Below, piece by piece: positions 1 through 6,984 of a stretch of 10,720 nt of DNA. Position 1 is the stretch's first letter, and each line of letters starts with the position of its first letter. Source of the DNA: Bacteroidota bacterium (GTDB lineage: Bacteria; Bacteroidota; Bacteroidia; Bacteroidales; WCHB1-69); NCBI GenBank assembly GCA_023413895.1, contig JAEZOU010000043.1, forward strand, positions 1 to 10,720, in the 5' to 3' direction. The notes under the pieces were generated by a model. It searched no databases, was not told where the DNA came from, and saw only the letters and a list, made by a program, of their open reading frames with translations. Both the position numbers and the translations under genes were made by a program.

Positions 1-861
1 ACACTGGAGTTACTTACGGATGATGGCAAGTACAACTATGTGGCATATCTGCTTGCTGACGAGAATGGCAACTCAATCAAGGTGGCAAAGTATTCAAGTC
101 TTGACCGTTGCGATTTGATTGAGAATAACGAGTATGGATACTGCTCTCTTATTAAAGCGACCAAGAGTGTATTGTCAAAGTTGGATATTGAAAATAAGAC
201 AGCAGCGACTATAACCCCTATGGAACGTGTTGAAACTCCATTGTGGAATAAGGTTGCTTTGCGCGAGGCAGTCATCAATGCAATAGTCCATAACGACTAC
301 TCATTTGAAGTGCCTCCAAAGTTTGAGATATTCCCCGATAGGCTTGAAATTACATCGGCTGGTCGTTTGCCCGAATCGCTCACAAGAGAAGAGTTCTTCA
401 ATGGTATATCAATTCCACGCAATAAGGAACTGATGCGTATCTATCGCGATGTGGAATTGGTAGAATCGTTAGGTTCTGGTATTCCTCGTATCTTGCGTGC
501 TTACGGCGAAGATTGTTTCAAGTTTACGGATAACTTTATTCGTATAACTTTACCTATAAGTGAACAAGATGGCACCCAGTCGGCACCCAGTCGGCACCCA
601 GTCGGCACCCAGTCAGTACCTAATATTGAAAACCTTGATAAACTGATTGTATTCTGTTCTGAAGCACGCTCTTTTGGTGAAATGTTAGCATTTATGGGGC
701 TTACCGATAGAACTAAATTTAGGAGAAAATATATTCATCCACTTTTGGAGGCTGGTATATTGGAACTGACTATTCCAGAAAAGCCAAATAGTCAGAATCA
801 GAAATACCGCCTTACAGCAAAGGGTATTGCTTTGAAAAACGCTCTCAAATTCAGTAAATAA
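1..861 (+). CDS. AlbA_2/Schlafen-type putative DNA-binding protein with GHKL-like ATPase domain, 3' part only
   Basis: The reading frame is open from base 1, so the N-terminus lies outside the window; the GTG at 40 is internal, not the start. The 286 visible residues contain a GHKL-like (HATPase_c_4) module: an N-box-like stretch LREAVINAIVHNDYS (E89, N93, H97, D99 of the visible part), a G1-like segment DRLEITSAGRLPE (D113, G121) and a glycine turn GSGIPRI at 158-164. Family members usually carry an N-terminal AlbA_2/Schlafen domain; 'TDDGKYNYVAYLLADENG' near the edge fits the region just after it. A repetitive linker (see 571-614) is followed by a winged-helix-like C-terminus with 'TDRTKFRRKYIHPLLEAGILEL'-type wording. 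These proteins are often annotated as RecG-like or transcriptional regulators, mostly without experimental proof. They are common in accessory regions of Bacteroidales. The molecular role here is unknown; ATP binding is inferred from the motifs. Confidence 0.85.
   Translation, partial: TLELLTDDGKYNYVAYLLADENGNSIKVAKYSSLDRCDLIENNEYGYCSLIKATKSVLSKLDIENKTAATITPMERVETPLWNKVALREAVINAIVHNDYSFEVPPKFEIFPDRLEITSAGRLPESLTREEFFNGISIPRNKELMRIYRDVELVESLGSGIPRILRAYGEDCFKFTDNFIRITLPISEQDGTQSAPSRHPVGTQSVPNIENLDKLIVFCSEARSFGEMLAFMGLTDRTKFRRKYIHPLLEAGILELTIPEKPNSQNQKYRLTAKGIALKNALKFSK
571..614 (+). repeat. 11-bp tandem repeat, 4 perfect copies, inside a CDS
   Basis: The unit GGCACCCAGTC occurs four times without mismatch (571-581, 582-592, 593-603, 604-614). 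It encodes the linker GTQSAPSRHPVGTQS between the ATPase-like domain and the C-terminal winged-helix-like domain. The unit is not a multiple of three. Losing one copy brings the TAA at 621-623 into frame; gaining one brings the TGA at 644-646 into frame. A change of three copies keeps the frame and adds or removes 11 residues. The repeat is GC-rich compared with the surrounding gene. Confidence 0.95.
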
Positions 862-885
862 AGAAAAAAATCAATTAAAACCTAT

Positions 886-1266
886 ATGAAACGATTACTT
901 TTTATAGCATTAATAACAGTACTCGTAGTTGGATGCCAAAATCGATATGAACCGACACCTGAGGATCTTGAAAATTTAGAAAAAACTATAAAGAAGATTA
1001 GCATGGAGGATTCCATCGAAAAGGCAAAAATATTGGAAGAAAAAAGAAAACACTTGGAAAAGCAAGAAGCAGCTTCCAGCAAACAGCAATCCAAGCGAAA
1101 TTCGCAAAAGTACAAGTCGGAGGAATACGACGAAGATAATGAGGAGAGATACGAAACCGACGAATATGACAACATGCGAGGTTTTGATCCTTTATTGGAA
1201 GATGACACCAAGGACAACGGAATGTCGCGGTACATGGAAAATTATGACGAAGAGGGTTGGTATTAG
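886..1266 (+). CDS. small highly charged lipoprotein, function unknown
   Basis: A 126-residue protein with a short lipoprotein signal peptide: MKR, a hydrophobic stretch, then lipobox VVGC with the lipidated cysteine at residue 17. The mature part is low in complexity and rich in Lys, Glu, Gln, Asp and Tyr. Residues about 25-75 (LENLEKTIKKIS... KILEEKRKHLEKQE) look helical and possibly coiled-coil; residues about 75-126 are very acidic with many Tyr (SEEYDEDNEERYETDEYD) and are probably disordered. I recognise no domain. The ATG at 886 lies 24 nt after the stop of the ATPase-like gene and no TAnnTTTG box is visible in the gap, so the two may be co-transcribed. A mature protein anchored to the periplasmic or outer-membrane face is inferred from the lipobox. 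Confidence 0.75.
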   Translation: MKRLLFIALITVLVVGCQNRYEPTPEDLENLEKTIKKISMEDSIEKAKILEEKRKHLEKQEAASSKQQSKRNSQKYKSEEYDEDNEERYETDEYDNMRGFDPLLEDDTKDNGMSRYMENYDEEGWY

Positions 1267-1681
1267 TTGTAGAATGAGCGGCGCGAAGTAGCTTACCATC
1301 GGAAGATGAGGTGCGCTGCCGCCGCCAAGAATAGGCGAGTTTAGCGAATGTGCGTGAGGGATTGCAGCGGTTATGAGCGCCGGATTTAGAAATTAGAATT
1401 TAGAATTTAGAGTTTGGACCTTAGAAATTGTATTTTAGAGGAAATTGGAGTGTAAGAAAGAGGCGCGAAATTTGAGCGGAAAGCCCGACGGCGGGCGGGG
1501 CAAGCTTTCGCACATAGAGCAGAACATCTAACACAGAATAAGCTAACGCAAAGGAAAAGCAAAGAATGGTGCGGTGCGCAGGCGGAGCCGGCACGCCCAA
1601 ATAAAAAACCATAAAAAATTTCCACATTTACAATAATTAAGAGGTTTTTACGTTGTCGAATTTTAAATTTAAAAAAAATAT
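1267..1681. other. 415-bp gene-free stretch with two GC-rich blocks flanking a heptad array
   Basis: I see no supportable gene here. By direct count, bases 1271-1380 contain 63 G/C in 110 (57%), 1461-1510 contain 33 in 50, and 1571-1600 contain 24 in 30, although the surrounding genes are clearly AT-rich. Between the blocks lies an ATTTAGA heptad array (1384-1439). Small symmetries include the hairpin GCCCG-ACGG-CGGGC at 1483-1496, and ATGAGCG at 1274-1280 repeated at 1373-1379, roughly bounding the first block. Minus-strand open frames at 1407-1627 overlap in two frames and have an unlikely Cys/Ala/Arg-rich composition. The segment resembles the GC-rich interspersed intergenic repeats found in several Bacteroidota genomes; that identity is a guess. 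The last 60 bases (1620-1681) return to AT-rich sequence and hold the leader of the next gene. Confidence 0.6.
1384..1439. repeat. ATTTAGA heptanucleotide array, about 8 degenerate units
   Basis: In strict 7-base phase the sequence reads ATTTAGA, AATTAGA, ATTTAGA, ATTTAGA, GTTTGGA, CCTTAGA, AATTGTA, TTTTAGA. The first four units are almost perfect and the rest decay. It lies between two GC-rich blocks and is non-coding. Short ATTTAGA-type arrays are common between genes in Bacteroidales; their role is not known to me. Confidence 0.8.
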
Positions 1682-4141
1682 ATGTTATTATCCAACAGAA
1701 ACAAAACGGCCATCACTTATAAAGGAACGAAATATTCTTATAATCAAGTTCTTATCTATTCTCAAAACTATGCTGACTACTTTTCTTCAGCAGGGAAACC
1801 GCAAAAAATTCTTATCTGCGGACAGAACTCACCGGAATGGTGTTTTGCCTTTCTGGGTGCGATTCGACTCAAAGCGATCGCCGTTCCATTAGATGCACAA
1901 TCTACCAAAAAGGAGATTGAATATGTGATTAACGATTGCAAACCTGACATTGTTTTTATTACAGCTGACAAGAAAGAATTTTTCGGGGATATCAATCTTT
2001 GCGGTGCGCGTCTTCTCATGCCTGAGAATATTGTACTCTCTGAGAATGAGGACATTACGGTTAGCGACATTCCTATGGGGGCGGCAGAGGAGACGATGCT
2101 TATCAACTACACTTCGGGCACGACTGGTTCTCCGAAAGGAGTTATGTTATCGTACAAAAACGTAATGTACAACGTGGATTCAGTCAGCAAATCGGTGCCT
2201 ATTTATCAAGAGGTGAGCAATGTGATGGTTCTTCTTCCGTTACATCATATTTTACCATTGTTAGGTAGTTTAGTTGCTCCATTATACGTGGGCGGCACGA
2301 TTCATATTGCCGAAGCTATGAATGCTGAATCGATAATCAAAACGCTCAACGAAGGGAAAGTTTCCATTATCATTGGCGTGCCACGGTTGTACGACATGCT
2401 GGTAAAGGGCATTATGAATAAAATAAACGCCTCGTTCATAACGCGTTTCCTTTACAAAGCCGTTAAATTTATTGGCAGTGATTCTGTTTCTAAAATAGTC
2501 TTCAGCAGTGTTCATAAAAAATTTGGAGGTCACCTCAAATATTTGGTTTCAGGTGGTGCTGCCTTATCCATTGAAACAGCGACCATACTAAAAACCTTAG
2601 GTTTGTATGTTTTGGAGGGTTACGGGATGACGGAAACGGCACCGATGATCTCGTTTACACGTCCTGGGCGCAGAAAGGTGGGATATGCAGGCGAGTTACT
2701 ACCTAATATTGAGGTTAAGATTTCGGAGCAGGGTGAGATTTGCGTTAAGGGCGACAATGTGATGCAGGGTTATTACCAGCGCGAAGAAGAGACCCAACAA
2801 ATCATAAAAGATGGTTGGTTGCATACTGGAGATATGGGAATTTTAGACCAATATGGACTAAAAATCACGGGAAGAATTAAAGAGATTATTGTTACCTCAA
2901 ATGGAAAGAATATCAATCCAGAACTATTGGAGCAGGAGTTTTTACGTGAAAGCACATACGTTCAGGAGATCGGTATCTTTTTGCATAACGACGTACTACA
3001 TGCAGCCATAAAACCGCAGATGTGTGCCATTCGTCAACAATCACTAGAGGAGATGGAAAATCTCATCAAAGAAGAGGTTGCTCATTTCAATGCAGAACAG
3101 GCTCAATACAAGAGAATTAAACAAATCCACATCATATCTGAGGAGCTACCCAAAACAAGATTAGGAAAAGTACAACGTTTTCTTCTTCCCAAACTTGCAG
3201 AAAAGACAGTCACTGAGAGCATAGAAGAATCACTTGAAGGTAAGAGTGAAATTTATAAACTGCTAAAAAACTTTATCGAAAGTGAGACCAAGTGTAAAGC
3301 CAATGAGAATGACCATTTTGAAATTGATTTATCAATGGACTCATTGAGTAAAGTATCACTTTTAGCCTTTATTGAAACTAGCTTTAATATAAGCATGAGC
3401 GAAGAGGAATTAGAAAATCTAAACACATTAGCAAAACTCTCTCAACATATTGAGCAAAGCGAGCATTCAGTAAACAGCAACACATTGACTTGGAAAGAAA
3501 TTTTAGCATCTAAAACAGAAATAAACCTTCCGAAGCCTGGTTTTATGCATTGGTTTACCTACCATTTTTCCAAAATTCTATTCTCAATCTGCTATCGTTT
3601 CAAAGTCAGTGGAAAGCACAATTTACCGAAAGGGCCTTACATTATTGTTGCCAATCACCGCAGTGCAATAGATGGATTTTTAATTACGGCTAATTTTGCA
3701 CGAAAAATCAACAAAGAGATCTTCTTTTTTGCCAAGGAGAAACATTGGAAGAGCAAATTTGCACAATTTTTTGCAAGAGAAAACAACATTATACTAATGG
3801 ATATTAACAAAAACGTACGCAGATCATTGCAGGAGATGTGTGCTGTTTTAGAGAAAAGCAAAAGCATTGTAATTTTTCCTGAAGGAACTCGTTCCTTGGA
3901 CAATAAGATGAAAAGATTCAAAGAGACTTTTGCTATTTTGAGCAAAGAACTCAATATTCCAGTAGTTCCTATTGCCATTACTGGTTCAGAGAAAGCATGT
4001 TATCGCAATACAATTCTCCCAAAATTTGGAATTTCTATTGGTATTGACATTTTAGACACTATCTATCCTGAGATAGATCAAAGTGCTGAATCTCTGAGAG
4101 ATAAAGCCGCTTCAATCATTCAGAAGCATTTAGAAAAATAA
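1682..4141 (+). CDS. fused acyl-adenylating enzyme, acyl carrier domain and PlsC-type acyltransferase
   Basis: An 819-residue three-part enzyme. Residues about 1-500 are an ANL-family acyl-CoA/acyl-ACP synthetase: P-loop YTSGTTGSPKGV (143-154), GYGMTE (313-318), DGWLHTGD (377-384), hinge region GRIKEIIV and the C-terminal catalytic lysine in PKTRLGK (K496). Residues about 520-600 form a carrier domain with the phosphopantetheine site SMDSLSK (Ser554). Residues about 620-819 are a lysophospholipid acyltransferase: NHRSAID (658-664, the HX4D motif) and FPEGTRS (732-738), then PVVPIAITG. The likely reaction is ATP-dependent activation of a fatty acid, loading on the internal carrier, and transfer to a glycerolipid acceptor. 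E. coli Aas combines similar activities but with PlsC first and no carrier domain. It acts at the inner membrane by inference. An in-frame TAA at 1670-1672 makes ATG 1682 the first usable start in this frame; it lacks the usual short N-terminal helix (see findings). Confidence 0.9.
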   Translation: MLLSNRNKTAITYKGTKYSYNQVLIYSQNYADYFSSAGKPQKILICGQNSPEWCFAFLGAIRLKAIAVPLDAQSTKKEIEYVINDCKPDIVFITADKKEFFGDINLCGARLLMPENIVLSENEDITVSDIPMGAAEETMLINYTSGTTGSPKGVMLSYKNVMYNVDSVSKSVPIYQEVSNVMVLLPLHHILPLLGSLVAPLYVGGTIHIAEAMNAESIIKTLNEGKVSIIIGVPRLYDMLVKGIMNKINASFITRFLYKAVKFIGSDSVSKIVFSSVHKKFGGHLKYLVSGGAALSIETATILKTLGLYVLEGYGMTETAPMISFTRPGRRKVGYAGELLPNIEVKISEQGEICVKGDNVMQGYYQREEETQQIIKDGWLHTGDMGILDQYGLKITGRIKEIIVTSNGKNINPELLEQEFLRESTYVQEIGIFLHNDVLHAAIKPQMCAIRQQSLEEMENLIKEEVAHFNAEQAQYKRIKQIHIISEELPKTRLGKVQRFLLPKLAEKTVTESIEESLEGKSEIYKLLKNFIESETKCKANENDHFEIDLSMDSLSKVSLLAFIETSFNISMSEEELENLNTLAKLSQHIEQSEHSVNSNTLTWKEILASKTEINLPKPGFMHWFTYHFSKILFSICYRFKVSGKHNLPKGPYIIVANHRSAIDGFLITANFARKINKEIFFFAKEKHWKSKFAQFFARENNIILMDINKNVRRSLQEMCAVLEKSKSIVIFPEGTRSLDNKMKRFKETFAILSKELNIPVVPIAITGSEKACYRNTILPKFGISIGIDILDTIYPEIDQSAESLRDKAASIIQKHLEK

Positions 4142-4153
4142 TTTTTCCAAGAA

Positions 4154-4184
4154 TTAGAATAATCAAAAAAAAAATGTATTTTTG
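4154..4184 (+). promoter_or_regulatory. Bacteroidetes-type promoter of the TonB-C-like gene
   Basis: TATTTTTG at 4177-4184 fits the TAnnTTTG -7 consensus exactly. TTAG at 4154-4157, separated by 19 nt, matches the -33 TTTG in three of four positions. Transcription would begin near 4191, giving a leader of roughly 17 nt before the ATG at 4208. Confidence 0.7.
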
Positions 4185-4207
4185 CAGGTCTTAAAAATAT
4201 AATTAAA

Positions 4208-4660
4208 ATGAAGAGATTATTATTATTTGTTGCTGTTCTTTTCTTTGTGAACTTAACATTTGCACAACAAGAACAAAAAAGTCCATATTCTACAGATTTA
4301 AGTGACACCACTGCTTTAGCAGCTTGTGACTCTCTTCCTTCATTTATTGGTGGAGAGAAATCGTTGTATCTTTATGTAGGTCAACAGATGCGTAAAGTTT
4401 GCGCATACGGTGAGGCAGACGAAAAAGCGGACTTAATGGTTGCTTTTATTGTAGAACGCGATGGCAAAATTAGTAACTTTAGACCTATTGATGAAAATCC
4501 TAAATATGCTAAAGTTTATGAGCGTATAGAGAAAATTTTCACTCGTATGCCGGCATGGACTCCGGGCATGAAAGATGGTAAAGCCGTACGTTGCAATATA
4601 GAGATGCCATTACATCTACATTGGCAAAGTGGCAATGGAACAGGCTCTTGCACGAAATAA
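4208..4660 (+). CDS. secreted TonB C-terminal-domain-like protein
   Basis: A 150-residue protein with a clear signal peptide, likely cleaved after A19 (NLTFA/QQ). The segment from LPSFIGGEKSLYLYV to the end (about residues 42-140) follows the TonB C-terminal fold wording of Bacteroidetes 'energy transducer TonB' proteins: an 'F.GGE' start, VAFIVERDGKISNFRPI, then MPAWTPGMKDGKAVRCNIEMPLHL. It has no N-terminal membrane anchor after signal cleavage and no Pro-rich periplasm-spanning region, so it should not act as a classical TonB powered by ExbBD. It may be a periplasmic binding or decoy domain. It has several cysteines in the mature part, possibly for disulfides. Own promoter at 4154-4184, terminator at 4681-4710: probably a monocistronic unit. 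Confidence 0.8.
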   Translation: MKRLLLFVAVLFFVNLTFAQQEQKSPYSTDLSDTTALAACDSLPSFIGGEKSLYLYVGQQMRKVCAYGEADEKADLMVAFIVERDGKISNFRPIDENPKYAKVYERIEKIFTRMPAWTPGMKDGKAVRCNIEMPLHLHWQSGNGTGSCTK

Positions 4661-4680
4661 CAATTAAAATTCTCATAATA

Positions 4681-4710
4681 AAAAAAGTGGCTCCCAAAAG
4701 CCACTTTTTT
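4681..4710. terminator. bidirectional intrinsic terminator
   Basis: A perfect 12-bp stem: AAAAAAGTGGCT (4681-4692), loop CCCAAA, AGCCACTTTTTT (4699-4710), followed by further T. It has an A-run on one side and a T-run on the other. It sits between the convergent TonB-C-like gene (ends 4660) and gltX (minus, ends 4729), so it can serve both strands. Confidence 0.92.
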
Positions 4711-4728
4711 TTATTTTCAGTCATTGCC

Positions 4729-6237
4729 CTATTTGACAATTACTGATATTGCCTTACGAATTCGGGTTACCACCTCATCAACGCCTAAAATATCAACCAC
4801 CTCAAATAGATCAGGACCTTTTGCATCACCAACAATAGAAAGTCTAAAGCTATTCATTACTTGACCCATATTTAATTCATTATCTTGAATATAAGCCATT
4901 ACGGCATCGTGAGCAGCCACTTTATCGAAAGGTTTATATTGTTGAAGAATTTCGATAATTTTATTTAGATAGGTTGGAGTTTCCTCTTTCCAACGTTTTT
5001 TTATCACCTGTTCATTATAACTTTCTGGAGCTACAAAGAAATAACTTGCTTGATCCCAAAGTTCTTGTGGAAAATAAACTCTCTCCTTAATCAATTCAAC
5101 AACTCTTGCTATTTTTTCATCAGAAGCCACAATCTCTCTTTCCTTCAAAATCTTTAAGAAATGTTGGATAAAATATTCTGAAGGTTGTTTTTGAATATAT
5201 TGATGATTGAACCAACGAGCTTTATTCAAATCGAATTTAGCACCAGATTTACTTACTTTATCTAAAGAGAATGATTGTATAAGTTCTTCCATAGACATCA
5301 GTTCCTGCTCCGTTCCAGGGTTCCAACCGAGAAGTGCCAACATATTAATTACTGCTTCAGGAATATAGCCAGACTCACGATAACCAGAAGATTGTTCACC
5401 AGTTTTAGGGTCGGTCCATTGAAGAGGGAAAACGGGAAATCCTAAGCGGTCGCCGTCACGTTTGCTCAATTTTCCATTTCCATCGGGTTTGAGGAGTAGC
5501 GGAAGGTGCGCAAACTGAGGGGCTTCCCAACCGAAAGCTTTGTACAACATAATATGTAATGGAGCTGATGGCAACCACTCTTCACCACGAATCACGTGGG
5601 AGATTTCCATCAAGTGGTCATCTACAACATTTGCCAAGTGATAGGTTGGTAAGCCATCAGACTTAAACAACACCTTATCATCAAGCAATTTAGCGTCAAT
5701 TTTCACTTCACCGCGGATAATATCCTGCACTACAATTTCCAAGTTTTCAGGATATTTAAAACGCACTACATAATGACCTTTTAATCGTTCTTCCACCTCT
5801 TCTGGTGATAATGTTAAAGAGTTGCACAAAGAGGAGCGAGTATTTACATCATATTGGAAATTTTTCTTTTCTGCTTCAGCCTCTTTTCTACGTTGGTCAA
5901 GTTCTTCGGGTGTATCGAAAGCATAGTAAGCCCAACCCGTTTCAATCAATTGCATTGCATATTGTTTATAAATATGCATTCTTTCTGACTGTTTATAGGG
6001 GGCGTGTTTTCCTCCAACATGTACACCTTCATCAAATTTAATTCCCAACCATTCAAATGCCTCAATAATATACTCTTCAGCACCTGGCACAAATCGGGTT
6101 TGGTCTGTATCTTCGATACGGAGTAGCATTTCTCCGCCTAATTTTTTACAAAATAGATAATTGTACAAAGCTGTACGAACTCCACCAATGTGAAGTGGTC
6201 CAGTAGGACTTGGGGCAAAACGAACACGTGGTTGCAT
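4729..6237 (-). CDS. gltX: glutamyl-tRNA synthetase
   Basis: A 502-residue class I aminoacyl-tRNA synthetase that charges tRNA-Glu with glutamate in the cytoplasm. It opens with RVRFAPSPTGPLHIGG, in which HIGG (16-19) is the HIGH signature. The KMSKS-type loop is KLSKR (256-260) in the context LLKPDGNGKLSKRDGDRLGF. Other family features are LLRIEDTDQTR (around 39-49) and the HVIRGEEWLPSAPLHI segment. Length and full architecture, including the C-terminal anticodon-binding helical region, are normal for bacterial GltX. The start is fixed by the conserved N-terminus. It lies 15 nt after lptB on the minus strand, so it is probably the last gene of the SRPBCC-lptB-gltX unit, ending at the shared terminator. 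Confidence 0.97.
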   Translation of the reverse strand: MQPRVRFAPSPTGPLHIGGVRTALYNYLFCKKLGGEMLLRIEDTDQTRFVPGAEEYIIEAFEWLGIKFDEGVHVGGKHAPYKQSERMHIYKQYAMQLIETGWAYYAFDTPEELDQRRKEAEAEKKNFQYDVNTRSSLCNSLTLSPEEVEERLKGHYVVRFKYPENLEIVVQDIIRGEVKIDAKLLDDKVLFKSDGLPTYHLANVVDDHLMEISHVIRGEEWLPSAPLHIMLYKAFGWEAPQFAHLPLLLKPDGNGKLSKRDGDRLGFPVFPLQWTDPKTGEQSSGYRESGYIPEAVINMLALLGWNPGTEQELMSMEELIQSFSLDKVSKSGAKFDLNKARWFNHQYIQKQPSEYFIQHFLKILKEREIVASDEKIARVVELIKERVYFPQELWDQASYFFVAPESYNEQVIKKRWKEETPTYLNKIIEILQQYKPFDKVAAHDAVMAYIQDNELNMGQVMNSFRLSIVGDAKGPDLFEVVDILGVDEVVTRIRKAISVIVK

Positions 6238-6252
6238 ACAAAAAAATTTAGT

Positions 6253-6984
6253 TTATTTTCTTAATTCAAAATTCTTTCCGAGATATACTTTTTTCACAAA
6301 CTCATCAGAAGCCAAATCTTCAGCGGTTCCAGACTTAATTACGCGACCTTCATAAAGGAGATACGAGCGATCGGTAATAGAAAGAGTTTCGTGAACATTA
6401 TGGTCGGTAATTAGGATTCCGATGTCTCGATTTTTAAGATTAGCAACAATTTGTTGAATATCTTCTACAGCGATTGGGTCCACACCTGCGAAAGGTTCAT
6501 CTAGCAAAATAAAATTAGGATTTGAGGCCAAGCAACGAGCAATTTCTGTTCGACGACGTTCACCGCCAGAGAGATTATTTCCCAAATTTTTGCGTACCTT
6601 TTCCAGATGAAATTCACTAATTAAACTTTCCAATTTTTCCTTCTGTTGCTCTTTAGTCAGATCCGTAAATTGCAAAATGGCACGGATATTATCCTCCACG
6701 CTCAATTGTCGAAACACAGAAGGTTCTTGGGGAAGGTAGGCTATTCCCAACTGTGCTCTTTTGTACATTGGGAACTCAGTAATATTTGTATCATCGAGGT
6801 AGATATTTCCTGAGTAGGCTTTGATAATTCCTACAATCATATAAAAAGTAGTGGTTTTTCCAGCTCCATTAGGGCCCAAAAGCCCTACAATCTCGCCTTG
6901 CTTCAACTCAACACTTGCTTCGTTAACAACAGTACGATTCTTATAAATCTTAACCAATTTATCGGTAGAAACTTTATGTATCAT
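6253..6984 (-). CDS. lptB: LPS-export ABC transporter ATPase LptB
   Basis: A 243-residue ABC ATPase of the LptB type, which powers LPS extraction from the inner membrane with LptF/LptG. Visible motifs: Walker A GPNGAGKTT (37-45), Q-loop Q86 in YLPQEPSVFRQLSVEDN, signature LSGGE (138-142) followed by RRRTEIARCL, Walker B FILLDE (158-163, catalytic E163), D-loop in AGVDP, and switch histidine H195 in ITDHNV. The 'PQEPSVFR.L' and 'ERRR.EIAR' wording is typical for LptB rather than LivF/LivG, its nearest relatives. Its ATG overlaps the stop codon of the preceding SRPBCC gene by one base (TAATG), which suggests translational coupling. Confidence 0.95.
   Translation of the reverse strand: MIHKVSTDKLVKIYKNRTVVNEASVELKQGEIVGLLGPNGAGKTTTFYMIVGIIKAYSGNIYLDDTNITEFPMYKRAQLGIAYLPQEPSVFRQLSVEDNIRAILQFTDLTKEQQKEKLESLISEFHLEKVRKNLGNNLSGGERRRTEIARCLASNPNFILLDEPFAGVDPIAVEDIQQIVANLKNRDIGILITDHNVHETLSITDRSYLLYEGRVIKSGTAEDLASDEFVKKVYLGKNFELRK

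Noticed and set aside
1483..1496. Hairpin GCCCG-ACGG-CGGGC as a terminator
   Set aside because: The stem is short and no T-run follows on either strand; it may just reflect the GC-rich element.
1407..1627. Two overlapping minus-strand open frames in the GC-rich intergenic stretch
   Set aside because: They overlap in different frames, have biased Cys/Ala/Arg/Pro composition, no domain, and end in the heptad repeat; best explained by GC-rich non-coding sequence.
4120..4311. Minus-strand frame across the 4141-4208 gap
   Set aside because: It is antisense to the promoter and start of the TonB-C-like gene and has no recognisable features.
5805..6041. Plus-strand open frame inside gltX
   Set aside because: Antisense shadow of a well-conserved gene.
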